From NCBI GenBank assembly GCA_024291935.2, contig JAGTYA010000026.1, forward strand, positions 2,343,501 through 2,407,500: 64,000 nucleotides of DNA. Reading direction: 5' to 3'. Origin of the DNA: Okapia johnstoni. Lineage: Eukaryota > Chordata > Mammalia > Artiodactyla > Giraffidae. The notes beneath the pieces are model-generated. The model searched no databases, was not told the DNA's origin, and saw only the letters and a program-made list of their open reading frames with translations. Position numbers and translations under genes: made by a program. Of the stretch, positions 12,601 to 22,662 are shown piece after piece (within the stretch, counting starts at the first letter, position 1; each line of letters starts with the position of its first letter).

Positions 12601-15600
12601 CCCAAACCGGGCCAGGAGGGCAGCTGCTCGAGGGCGCTGGCCAGTGCCGATTCATCTACAGATTCATGGCAGGGGAGAGACCACCCAGAAGCCAGACGCC
12701 CCCTACACACACACAACAAGCAGGGCGGGGTGGGGCAGGGGGAGCAAGAGGTCTGAGTCCCGCTCCTCTCAAAGCCCAGAAACGCCTTCGCCCTGGGTGC
12801 CCAGGGTTCACACCCCTGACACTGCTCCAGGATCCGATGGCGGACGCGCGCACCCGCGACCTGAGGGGAGACTTCAGGAGAAGCGAGCCAAGTCCAAGCT
12901 GGGTCAGGGAGCTGGTGGCCAAGATGGGCCTCCTCCCGGCCAGCAGCTCCACCACAGCAGTGCGGGGTCGTGACCTCGGGGCGCTGGCAGGCCCCCCAGG
13001 CCAGCTGCTCCCCCCGCGGGGCCGGCGGGGAGGGTCTCGCGGCCGGAAGCCACTCTGCTACTCACTTGCTTGGAGCCCACAGGGTGGGCCTGCAGTGGGT
13101 GGGCCACCCAGGATCGCGGCCACGTGCCGGAACCAGCGGGCCACGTGGAAGAGCTGTGGGTCGGCCGGGGGGCCCGAGAGCTGCCTGAAGGCGTCCACGT
13201 CCGCCTGGGACAGGGCGAAGCCCCGCACGTAGCTGCGCGTGCTGAGGTGCGCGTCCAAGGCCCGCACCCTGGCCGCCTCGTCACTGATGCCCAGGATGAC
13301 CCTGTAGTCGGGAGCTGCAAAGACAGAGCACACGCGTCAGTGGGCCGGGGGCCTGGGCGAGCCCAGGACCGGAGGGCAGGAGACGCCCAGGACTGGCGGG
13401 TGCCTGGGGCGGGGGGACGGGTGCGGAGCGACGGCCTGTGGGCTCCAGCGGGACGAGGACGTTTCAGAACCAGACAGACAGACGCGGCCCCACGAGGCTG
13501 TGAGTGTTACAGACGCGTGAGCTGCGCCCTGAGACAGCTAACCTCATGGCTGGTGACTCTCACCTCAACTACACACGCGCGCGCACACACACGCACGCAC
13601 ACACCCACACCCCCACCCCCAACACAGGCTGGTGATTTTCACCTCAATTACACACGCACACGCACACACACACACCCTGCTAGACACTGGCTGATGATTT
13701 TCACCTCGATTACAGACACATTCACACACACACACTTTCACCTCAACTACACACGCGCACACACACCCACACATGTGTGCACACACCCACCCCACCCCAC
13801 CCCCACACACAGGCTGGTGATTTTCACCTTAATTACACACACACACACACACACACACTCACACACCCTGCTAGACACTGGCTGATGATTTTCACCTCGA
13901 TTACAGACACACACACACACACTTTCACATCAGCTACGGACACACTCACACACACACACTTTCACCTCGGTTACAGACACACACACACACACTCACACAC
14001 CCTGCTAGGTACTGGGTGCTGGAGGGCTGGTGCTGACCAGCCCCCTAACCCCGGGTGGGCGATGGGCAGTGGTAAGAACCGCAGAGTTCTCCAAACCCAG
14101 AACTGGCCAGGCTTCTAGCGGCCAAGACCAAGCTCCGAGGAGGACCGCAGCCACGCCCTGAAACGGCTGCCTGAGGCGGCTCCACCTGCCTGGAGAGCAA
14201 CTGTCCCACCAGCGCCTGGCACAGGCCTGCCCCTGGCAGGGGCCCGAGGCCACTGCTCTGCCCTGGAGCCACGAGAACCGGTGTGGGAGGACAGAACCCC
14301 AGCCTGAGTGAGAATCAGCCAGCAGCCTCTGCCAGCGGCGGGCCCTGGGCATTGACCACCCTGAGATCCCACCCCGACCCTGCTGAGCCCGCTTGCCCCC
14401 TCCTCCCCTTCCTGCTCCCTGAACACCCCACCTCCTTCCTGGTCACTGCATGAAACCTGTGTCACAGCTCCAACTACTGTCTGGTGCCCTCACCTCCTGC
14501 GGGGGGCGGGGGAGGCAGAGGCAGGCAGGTGGCACCAGGCCCCATGGCCGTGGGGAGGGCGGCTGGTCTTGCTTCCTTCCACAGACATGCTGAGCCCAGG
14601 AGGCGGCTCCAAGTCAGCCAGCAGGAGCCCGGCCCTCACCCCCTGGGGCATGGGGCAGACACCCTGACCCAGAGCCCTGCAGATGCAGCCGCCCGGCACG
14701 AGGCCTGGGTCACCGTGCTGGGCCCAGCGCAAGGACGGCTCCAGACAGGGAGGAGCTGCGGGCCAACACAGGCAGGGCACAGAAGGAGAAGCAGAGCTCC
14801 GACCAGGCCCACAGGACGCCTGCGGGCAGAGCCCAGCGCACGCCTGGGGAACAGCTGCCCTCCTACAGGTCTCCACGTGGGAAACCTCCTCCAGGGCCTG
14901 CGCAGAGCGGACTTCCCGGGCACAGAGGCGAGACGGAGGCAGGATGGGGGGACCAAAGCCCTCGGGGGGCCCAAGGAGGGGGCCACCCAAACCCCAACCT
15001 CTTCATCCACAGGAAAGGCCTCAGGGACACATCTTCCCCGCTCCAGGCCCAGGCATGCCAGGGAGACCGGCCACTTCCCACCGACCGCATAGGGCGGCCC
15101 CGAGGCACGCGGCTCGGGCATCCCTCCATCCTTGACCAGGTGCCCTGAGGGCACCTGGGGCCACGCCACCGGACGGTCCAGGCCCCCATCTTCAGACGCG
15201 ACCGGAACACTGGCCAGCCGCCACGAGGGCTCAGCTCTGCTCTCGCCGGACCCTGGGAGGTAGGCGCCTGCCTGGGGTCCAGGCTCCGTGGGGCCCCGAG
15301 GCCAGAGTGGCCCCGCTCCTCCTCCAAGCCCCCGTTTCCCCAAGCCGGGTCCTCACACCAGCCGGGGGGACCCTCACACCCCTCGGGGCCCCTGCCTGCC
15401 TGAGGCTCCCCTGGACATGGCCAGCCTCCCTGCTCCCCCGGGGCCCTCCTGGCCACTGCTCCCAGAGCCCCCGCTCCCGGGGCCTGACCCCTCCTGCTGT
15501 CTCATTTCCCCAAAGCACTCATTTCTGATACGCAGACCCCCCTGCCCGCTTTCCTACACTGACCGCCTTCACCCGCTCCAACCCCCCAGCCGGGTACGAA

Positions 15601-17194
15601 CCATTCATCCACTCAGCGAGTGCTCAGCATCTAAAGCAAGCCCGGAATGTTCTGAAGATGCTCAGTCAACCTGCCGAAGGGATGTAAGAGCAGAGAGGAC
15701 AGAGCTCCACGTGCAGGCTTGCCCCGGGGGGCCTGGGGAGGCCTCCCCGGGAAGCACCTGGTCACAGGAGCCACTGAGTCTAAGGCGGCTGCCAACCCCA
15801 GGCCGCTCAGCTGGCGCCACTGCCCGAGGGCGCACAGCTCCAGGACGACGACCTACACGGAGAAGCAGCTACTTTTCACTCCAGGTCTTGGAAGTGTGAG
15901 AGGAAGCAAAGGGAGGCTGGGCTCCCTCCCTGGGGCAGGGGGCTCCAAGGCCCCCTGAGGGCCCAGAGCGGACAGGGCAGGAAGGCCAGGTGGGTCTGCG
16001 CCCATGGCTCCCCGCCTCGTGCCCCTTTCCCGCTCTCTCCCACCCGGGAAGCAGGCAGCAGTGTCTGCCTGGGCATCCCTGGGCACCAGGACGCCTCGCT
16101 CTAAACAGACTCCTTGGCACAGTGTCTTCCTTCCAGGGAACTTCACACCACCTGGCACCTTCCCCTGCAGCCCTCCAGTCTGCTGGAAAGCGTGCTCCTC
16201 TCTCGCACTGGATGCAACTCAGCTCAGGAAGCTACATCGAGGACCTGCCGGCGGGTGGACGGAGCCGCGGGGAGGGCCAGTGTGCGTCCGGGGGGGGCTA
16301 GATTGCCCTTGAGCACCTGCCTGCCCTCATCGACCCCCCACGCCCACTGTCCCCATCTCTGCTGCAGCCAAGCTGGTGGGGCTGGGGGGCAGAGGGGACA
16401 GCGCCGCCCAGAGGAGCCGCACACCCCCACCTCGTGGCCCCAGAACCGCACCGGACAGACTGCCCTCACCACCGGTAAACACCAGGGAAGAGGCACCCCC
16501 TAGGAACCACCGACCTGGACAGTGGCCACCCTGGGCTGAGGGTGCTCCCGGGGCATTTTCTTTCTCTTTTTTTCCTCACTGCACACATTTTCTGCAATAA
16601 GCACGTGTCCTTTTCATAATAAGAAAAACAACGTCAAATGTTTCACCAACTGGATGGCTTTAAAGCGCTAATGAAGCTGGTCAGGAGACAAGGGCTCGGC
16701 GGGTGCGCACCCTCCCTGGCTGGGCGGACCCCCTCCCAGGTAAACAGGTGTGCGCGCGCACACACACGCCTCGTAAAGCTGCGGTGTTAGTGAGATTACA
16801 CTTGTAAACTGTTTGAAATACTGCCGGGCACACAGCCAGCGCCCGTCAGCTGCTATTGTTAACACCATTATTATTTTACTCGCTCCTGTGTCATTACTGC
16901 TGTAATGGCCCTGGAGGAGTTTACCCGGGGATCACACACGCGTCTATTACTAAGAGTCCCGTCTGGAGCGGGGAGCCCGCAGGGCAGAGGGCCACTTATC
17001 GGGTCACTGTGGTAGCTGCGTTCCAGCCTAACTTGAGGAAATAAATTTAAAAATAGGTCAGCTTTCAAGTGGCTGTGGTTGGGGCCAGACTGTGGTCTGG
17101 CGGTGAGCCCGTCATGCCAAAGGCAATGAGTAGACTCAGGAGCGGGGCACCCATCGCCTCCCAACCCCCCTCCCCAGGGAGCCCCGCGCGCGCG

Positions 17195-17228
<34 letters not shown>

Positions 17229-20200
17229 GGGGACTCCCAGCACTGTGTCTGCCGCCAGTCCACTGCGGGGCCATCCAGACACACAGCTTTTGACTGTGGG
17301 AAGGCCCTGAATGTGGACCATGGTCATCATGGTTTAGAAAACGCTTAACTGAACTTACACAAATCCGAGAGCCAGGTGAGGAACCCAAGCCACACAAGCC
17401 GTGACCTCCCCAGCTCCTTCCTTCCCCGCAGCCCGTACACCCGCCCGCGCCTGCCAACAGCCCCCTGCCACCTCCTGCTTCGCTCCAGCCAGGCTCTCGC
17501 TCGGGGATGCCCCAGCGCCAAGGCAGCACTGCCAGCTCCTAGAAGCACCTGTTCTAGGGGCCCCCCCACCCCAAGATCTTCAGAATCAGAACCTGGGGGT
17601 AAGGCGGCTCCCCTGGCCCCCGTCCTGCGGCCAAGAACCCGCAGGCAGCTTGCTGAAGCTCAGACCCCTCCCCCGCAGCTCTGCCTTCCTCCTAAGCTCC
17701 CAGGCCAGGTTTGTTTCTGAAGACCAGCCTGGGAGCAGTGGGGGTCTGCACCCCTCCCTCCCTGGCCTCAAGGCCCCGGGAGCACCCAGCCCTGAGGGTC
17801 AGCCCTTCCTGCAAAGGCCCCTTCAGCTCCCCTACCCGCCTCTGCTGCTGCCCGGGGCCCCCCTTCAGGCCCATTCCTCTTTCCTGGGGGGTTCCCAGTC
17901 TGAGAATTCTTCTGGAACCAAAGCATCCCCCCCACACATGAATCTGGGGGACCAGAGGGAGGCATGCACCACTGCTCTCCTGCCCCTGGTGGCAATGCCA
18001 CCCGCCTCCCGGGAGCGAGCCCCCCCGCCCCCAGCACAGCCCCAGACGCCCAGATGTCACTCGCCCACACGGTGCCCCCAGGGGCTTCAGGGCAAACCTG
18101 GCACCCGCCCCGGTCCGCCCCACCCCGTCCACTTCTCAGGCCCACTGCTGCCACTGCCCAGGGCACGGGTCACCACCATCCTGGGTACTTCCTGGTCTCC
18201 CTGCTTCAGTCCACCCGGGGGAGGGGGCAGATGCCTTGCCAGAGCTTAAAGGCAAGACCCACATTCCGCAAATGGCTCCAGGCCCTTGCAGACCACAGCC
18301 TGCAGCCATCTCCCACCCTCCCCCACCCTCTGGTCCCAGGAACTTGCTGGAAAGCAATGCAGTGGTCCTCAGGTCTCAGCACCAGGACGCTCTCTGCCAG
18401 GTGAGAGTGCCCTCTGTGGTGCCCTCTGCCAGGTTCCCTGGCCCCTTTCTCTTCTGGGCTCAGCTCCTAGCCCCTCTCAGGGTGGCGGGGGGCGCTCTCT
18501 ACCTTCCCTGCCGCCAGGCCCTCCCTCAGAGGCAGAGCGCAGGGCGCTCCCCAGAGCCAGGCGCTCATCTCGGGGCTGCAGGGCTGGGCTTGGCTGGAAT
18601 ACAGATGGATGCCCACCGCCGTGTCTGGACCTGGCCCAGCAGAGTCTCTGCAGTGACCACCCGTGCTCCACCGTGCTGTGGGCGGCCGGCAGGGGAGGAC
18701 TCGCCGAGGGTCTGGCAGATTCTGCAGCCTCAGAGGAAAGGCCCCTGGCCCTGAGCCACCTCTGCGGACTCCGGCCAGCCGGCAGCACGCACACGGGGAA
18801 GTGACCAAGAAAGGAATGGTCCATGCTGGGGCAGCAAGGGGCTTCTGCGCTCCAGCCACCCCTTCCCGCTGGACGGAAAGCCCAGAAAGGCCCGACGCCC
18901 AGCCTTGCCCCCAGCAGCACCTCCACACCCAGCAGCGGCTGAAGCACATCCCCGAATGAATGAGGTGACAGACCTACAGAAGTGCCCTGCTGTGAAGCGC
19001 ATCTCCTGAACAAATGAAGTGACAGACCCGTGTGAGTACATTGCTGTGAACTCTCGGACAAGTTCCCGAAACAGCAGGTGTGAGCTTTCACGGGGCGCTC
19101 GTTGGTCCTGGGGAGCATCACCATCTGATGCCCGGAGACACGTGTCTGCACAGCACCGCCGCCCGGGATGGGACGGGGCGGGGCAGGAGCGTGGACACTG
19201 GGCGCTTTCATTGCCACCCAAGGACACTATCTCCCCTGAAATACCGGGAGACATGAGTGCATGGATGAGCAAATATCTGTAGTCTATACACACGTGCATT
19301 TCATTGTTCTTTGGGAAACAGAAAATACAGCCTGCTCGCCGTCTGCCTTGACCCCCTCTGGAATGAGGGCATTTGGTGTTAATCTGAACAAGTCATCAAG
19401 GCAGAGTAGTCAAGGTTGCTGCTACTGTCATACAGACCCTGGCAAGCTGCGTGACCTCAGAAGAATCACTCACCTGCTCTGAACCTCAGGATTCCTGTCT
19501 GCGCGGCAAGGGTAGTATTAACCACAAAGGTGTGCTCTGAGGATGACAGGCCCCCACAGATGTATTCAGCACAGACTCATGCTGAGAAAAATGCTAAATG
19601 CTCCTGTATTGTAATGAGATGGTTAGAGTGCATCACTGACTCAATGGACATGAATTTGAGCAGACTCCAGGAGACCGTGGAGGACAGAGAAGCCTGGTGT
19701 GCTGCAGTCCATGGGGTTGCAGAGTTGGACATGACTGAGCGACTGAATAACAACTGTTATTACAAACAACTTTGAATTCTACTGTATAAAAAACTAAACT
19801 GCAAGTCTGACCTAACTCATGGCCACCAAAAAGGCCTGACCTGCAGGGCAAGGCCTCTGAGATGCGCTCAGTCCACCCTGAGGGTCACAAGGGATGAGAC
19901 TCAACTTTCTAAAACACCGAGGAACAGGCCTCGGGATCAAGCTACAAAGGAGAAGCTTTAACTCCAGTGGCATCACAGGGGACCACCAACTTAAGAAAGC
20001 CGATCTTTCTGAGCCGACTTAAGAAAGACGATACGAAATGGGAAGAGTATTCTAAATGACGGACTCCTTAAAAATTCTGGGAAGATGGTCACTATCGATG
20101 ATTCTAACCTTGAGGGAAAAAAAGCATTCAGAATCCAGAAACCTAGAACATCTAGAACTCTGGCAGCTGTATGAAGCCCTTACCATTTCATTTCCTGTTT

Positions 20201-22040
20201 CCTCAGGGGATGGTCCTAAGTTCTTGTCTTTGAGAAAAGCCTAGACAAGGGGTGCACGTTGTATGTGGGGGGGGGGGGGGCAGCGGAGGGGCATCAGCCC
20301 TAAAACAAGAGGGCAGAGTGTGGGCTAGGAGCTGTGGCCCTTAATTTTAGGACCAGGACAACCTATCAGCGGCCCAGACACCTCAATCTTAATCTATACA
20401 GCAATCTTCCAAAAACAGGGCAATTCTTACTAAGGCTCTGAAAATCTCCGGTTCTGAAGCAGTTAAAAAGAACTAAAAAACTGAATATGTCATTTCTGAT
20501 CCCAAATGAGAAAGGAAGAGAGAGATGGAGGAAGGAAGAAAAGAAACAAGCTTGGGCTTTCAACCTGAACACAGCACCCATTCCAGCCGAGTGTTCTAAG
20601 TCCTGAACCTCGACCAACTCCTATCAGGCTCACTGCATCCGCCTAGTTGGGACTTTTCAAACCTGTCCCACGTGAGGAAGGGGCAGAGGTGGAACCCCAG
20701 CCCTGCCGGGCCCAGAGACGGGGCTATCAACCGAGCTGCTATTTGTCAGGAGTCCCGGTGGACTTCAGAGGGCCCAGGATCTGGGTGGGTGGAGCCAATG
20801 CTGGAATCCAGGCACACCTGTCGGGTGGAATGTGGGGTGCCTGGAAGGTGGGTACCCCAGCAACCCTGTCATCAGGGGCCTCCCACATCACCGGGTCCAG
20901 CTGCTTAGAGCTCCCTGCCAGGAACCCCAGGAGCAAGGGGGACCCCAGAGGCCAGGAAAGTGTGTACAGTCTAAGCAGGGCAGCCAGAGAATAAAAACGA
21001 CACCCTGAGAGTGCTTCCCGAGGAAAGCTTGCCCCAGAAGCGGGAATCCGGGACTACCTCCGCTCTGTCTGGCATCCCGCGATCTTGCAGGAGGGTGGGT
21101 GAGCAGGGAACCAGGACGCCCCGGAGGCTGCCTGGGGGCGGCTTGTCTGCCGGCTGATGACACGAGCGACCCGTGGGAACAGAGCCTGAGACGCTCACGG
21201 AACCCCGGGGGCGGCGATAAGGGGGCGGGGGGGCAGTAACGCCGCGAGCGGGCAGGTCCCCGTGGCCACTGCTTGCGGCCGCAGATGAGAGCTTTCGTGA
21301 AGCCCCAACCCCTTCCCATGCGTCGGCGTCCGGCTCCCCCGGCCCCACGTTCCGAAGTGTCAGCGCGAGGCCGGGCGGCCCCCACACGACAGTGAGGCTG
21401 TGCCTGTCCCCCCAAACCCCAGGGGGCAGGAGGCGGTGAGGTCCGGCCCAGGACCGGCAGGGAACCCCAAACCCCAGGGGGCAGGAGGCGGTGAGGTCCG
21501 GCCCAGGACCGGCAGGGAACCCCAAACCCCAGGGGGCAGGAGGCGGTGAGGTCCGGCCCAGGACCGGCAGGGAACCCCAAACCCCAGGGGGCAGGAGGCG
21601 GTGAGGTCCGGCCCAGGACCGGCAGGGAACCCCAAACCCCAGGGGGCAGGAGGAGGCGGTGAGGTCCGGCCCCGGGGCCGGCAGGGGAACCCCAAACCCC
21701 AGGGGGCAGGAGGCGGTGAGGTCCGGCCCGGGGCCGGCAGGGAACCCCAAACCCCAGGGGGCAGGAGGCGGTGAGGTCCGGCCCTGGGCCGGCAGGGAAA
21801 CGCAGAACCACCCCCCGGGGTCGTGGCGCAGGGCGGCCCCGGCGGCCTCGAGGTCTGGGAGCGCCTGGGGAGGAGTGGCCCCGGCTGGGCCCCGGCCGGG
21901 GTCGGGGGAGCGCGCCCGCCGGGGAAACAGGGGGTCCGCGCCCGCCCCTCAGAGACCCGGCGCCCCCGGCTCCCGGGTGGCCCCCCGCGGCCCGCGCCCC
22001 CTCGCGCGCGCTCACCGTGCTCCGCGGAGGACCCTGCCAT
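6527..22040 (-). CDS. CARS1: CARS1, cytosolic cysteinyl-tRNA synthetase, N-terminal part (gene continues past coordinate 1)
   Basis: CARS1 attaches cysteine to tRNA-Cys in the cytosol. Seven exons were placed on the minus strand by translated similarity to vertebrate CARS1 and by GT/AG boundaries: 22016-22040 (start), 13066-13314 (alternative), 9350-9441, 8420-8508, 8012-8108, 7514-7612 and 6527-6677. Reading phases agree at every junction except within the last exon. The Rossmann-fold start is visible: the zinc/active-site segment [10 protein letters not shown], then HMGHAR, the class I HIGH-type signature, in exon 8420-8508. Next come the conserved blocks [12 protein letters not shown] and [11 protein letters not shown]. 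The KMSKS loop, anticodon-binding region and C-terminal tail are not in the window. The gene lies in the same order and orientation relative to OSBPL5 as in other mammals. Recognition is from memory of the family, not from a search. Confidence 0.96.
7514..7612 (-). CDS. CARS1: CARS1 exon, IIKRARQ segment
   Basis: This 99-nt exon has the acceptor CTCCCAG|ATC and the donor CAG|GTGGGT, with phase 0 at both ends. It encodes [20 protein letters not shown] and then [13 protein letters not shown], which aligns with the eukaryote-specific insert after the HIGH block. Confidence 0.94.
8012..8108 (-). CDS. CARS1: CARS1 exon, Rossmann-fold segment
   Basis: This 97-nt exon has the acceptor CTCCAG|G and the donor AAG|GTGAAG. 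It encodes [20 protein letters not shown] then [12 protein letters not shown], a strongly conserved block. It enters in phase 2 and leaves in phase 0. Confidence 0.95.
8420..8508 (-). CDS. CARS1: CARS1 exon with zinc/active-site Cys and the HIGH-type motif
   Basis: This 89-nt exon has the acceptor ACCAAG|GAC and the donor CCAG|GTAGGA. It encodes [20 protein letters not shown] followed by YDASHMGHA and part of Arg. HMGHAR is the class I synthetase HIGH signature, and the CC pair holds the conserved metal-binding cysteine position of cysteinyl-tRNA synthetases. It enters in phase 0 and leaves in phase 2. Confidence 0.95.
9350..9441 (-). CDS. CARS1: CARS1 exon, start of the constitutive synthetase body
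   Basis: This 92-nt exon has the acceptor CAGCAG|GC and the donor AAG|GTAGGG. It enters in phase 1 and leaves in phase 0. It encodes RGRRAQP...[16 protein letters not shown], matching the segment just before the catalytic domain in vertebrate CARS1. Confidence 0.93.
10540..10602. repeat. (TG)n/(CG)n alternating microsatellite
   Basis: An imperfect TGTGCGTG-type alternation lies in the CARS1 intron between 9442 and 13065. It has no coding content. Confidence 0.85.
12384..12512 (-). mobile_element. Bov-tA SINE fragment
   Basis: Contains GACCATACAATCCATGGGAT, CCAGAATACTGGAGTGGGTA and CTTCTCCAGGGGAT in reverse orientation. The tRNA head is missing. Confidence 0.85.
13066..13314 (-). CDS. CARS1: CARS1 alternative exon, GST-C-like N-terminal extension
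   Basis: This 249-nt exon (83 codons) starts after a good acceptor (TCTTTGCAG) and ends at the donor A|GTGAGT. It begins [20 protein letters not shown] and ends near CGLQA. It enters and leaves in phase 1, so including or skipping it keeps the frame. It corresponds to the exon that gives long CARS1 isoforms a glutathione-S-transferase C-terminal-like domain, reported to bind elongation factor 1-gamma. Motifs seen include [20 protein letters not shown] and [12 protein letters not shown], typical of the aminoacyl-tRNA-synthetase GST-C fold. A (CA)n array (UG-rich in the pre-mRNA) lies 250-700 nt upstream on the gene strand. Confidence 0.93.
13565..14008. repeat. Compound (CA)n minisatellite in CARS1 intron 1
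   Basis: (CA)n runs are separated by repeated linkers resembling CTGGTGATTTTCACCTC and TTACA, with two longer linkers containing CCTGCTAGACACTGG (around 13676 and 13867). On the CARS1 strand the array is (TG)n. It lies upstream of the alternative exon's acceptor. It is likely length-polymorphic. Confidence 0.95.
17185..17229. repeat. (CG)n(CA)n dinucleotide tract
   Basis: An alternating CG run passes directly into an alternating CA run. It is an uninterrupted purine-pyrimidine alternation of about 44 bp inside CARS1 intron 1, and is therefore prone to Z-DNA. Confidence 0.95.
19405..19500 (+). mobile_element. MIR-like SINE fragment
   Basis: Contains the MIR core pattern around GCGTGACCTCAGAAGAATCA followed by CTCTGAACCTCAG. 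It is ancient and diverged. Confidence 0.55.
19600..19760 (+). mobile_element. BovB 3'-end fragment
   Basis: Short plus-strand match to the BovB terminus: GAGATGGTTAGAGTGCATCA through GAGCGACTGAATAACAACTG. Confidence 0.85.
20267..20280. repeat. Poly-G run of 14
   Basis: An uninterrupted run of 14 G lies in CARS1 intron 1. It is likely length-unstable and sequencing-prone. Confidence 0.9.
21405..21800. repeat. 55-bp CpG-rich minisatellite in CARS1 intron 1
   Basis: About seven head-to-tail units recur with starts at 21421, 21476, 21531, 21586, 21641, 21701 and 21756. The period is 55 bp, with one 60-bp unit caused by small insertions. Each unit contains CCAAACCCCAGGGGG and CCGGCCC..CCGG with about three CpGs. 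The array starts roughly 215 bp inside CARS1 intron 1. Because 55 is not a multiple of 3, it produces long repetitive open frames in several frames that should not be read as protein. Confidence 0.95.
22016..22040 (-). CDS. CARS1: CARS1 exon 1 coding part (start codon)
   Basis: The ATG is at 22040-22038. The exon encodes MAGSSAEH plus one base and ends at a GTGAGC donor (22015). It ends in phase 1, so it can join either the alternative exon (giving Ala-Pro-Asp-Tyr) or the next constitutive exon (giving Gly-Arg-Gly-Arg-Arg). This matches the two known mammalian CARS1 N-termini. It sits at the edge of a CpG-dense promoter. The exact transcription start is not visible; the 5'UTR probably extends to about 22100. 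Confidence 0.9.
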
Positions 22041-22210
22041 CACCCGAACCCCGCACTCGAGGAGCCGCCGCGGCTTCCCAGAATCTGATGCAACCACCGC
22101 GCCCCGGAAGTCCCGCCCCCAAGCCGCCGGCCTTCCGGGACACGCCCGGTCGCTAGCAACCACCCGCGCGCAGACGCCGCTGGCCCGGGGCATGCTGGGA
22201 ATCTTCTTTT
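22041..22210 (-). promoter_or_regulatory. CARS1: CARS1 CpG-island core promoter
   Basis: This is GC- and CpG-rich DNA just upstream of the CARS1 ATG with no TATA box. Visible sites are: a CARE-like TGATGCAAC (22086-22094); an ETS/GABP site CCGGAAGT (22104-22111) and a second one inverted (22133-22138); a GC box (22112-22120); an RFX X-box-like GTCGCTAGCAAC (22149-22160); and, on the gene strand, ATTCCCAGCATG (22191-22202), a ZNF143/SBS-type core. Such arrays are usual in housekeeping promoters. The site calls are consensus matches by eye. Confidence 0.65.
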
Positions 22211-22232
22211 TTTTTTTAAACTCAACTTTTTA

Positions 22233-22500
22233 TTCACGTGAAGGACATCTGTCCTGGATATTCATTGGAACGACCGATGCTGAAGCTGAAACTCCAATAC
22301 TTTGGCCACCTGATGCGAAGAACTGACTCATTGGAAAAGACCCTGATGCTGGGAAAGATTGAGGGCAGGAGGAGAAGGGGACGACAGAGGATGAGATGGT
22401 TGGAGGGCGGAGTTGGTGATGGACAGGGAGGCCTGGGGTGCTGCGGTCCATGGGGTTGCATAGAGCCGGACACGACTGAGCGACTGAACTGAACTGATAG
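22233..22500 (+). mobile_element. BovB LINE 3'-end fragment
   Basis: Begins near GATATTCATTGGAACGACCG and runs to GACTGAACTGAACTGA. It encodes the BovB C-terminal block with [11 protein letters not shown]. It lies directly upstream of the CARS1 promoter. Confidence 0.92.
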
Positions 22501-22662
22501 TTGATTCACAATGTTGTACAACGCAGTGACAGTTATCCATATATATATTCTTACTATTCTTTTCCATTATGACTTGTCATGTTAAATATAGTATGATAGG
22601 AAATATAGTCCTCTGTTCTATACAATAGGACACTGTGGATCATCTATATTAAAAAGCTTCCA

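Larger units (their letters stand above)
9442..13065. other. CARS1 intron between the alternative exon and exon 9350-9441
   Basis: Very GC-rich, mostly unique intronic DNA with many long but unsupported open frames on both strands. It holds a TG-rich microsatellite (10540-10602) and a Bov-tA fragment (12384-12512). No further exon was recognised. Confidence 0.7.
14009..21404. other. CARS1 intron 1, mostly unique GC-rich DNA
   Basis: No recognisable exon. The stretch contains microsatellites (17185-17229 and 20267-20280), a MIR-like piece and a BovB-tail fragment near 19400-19760. The rest is unique intronic sequence with open frames attributable to composition. Confidence 0.65.

Noticed and set aside
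20888..22193. Minus-strand frames of 277-375 codons over the CARS1 promoter
   Set aside because: They are generated by the 55-bp minisatellite and CpG-island composition. Only the 25 coding bases of CARS1 exon 1 are real.
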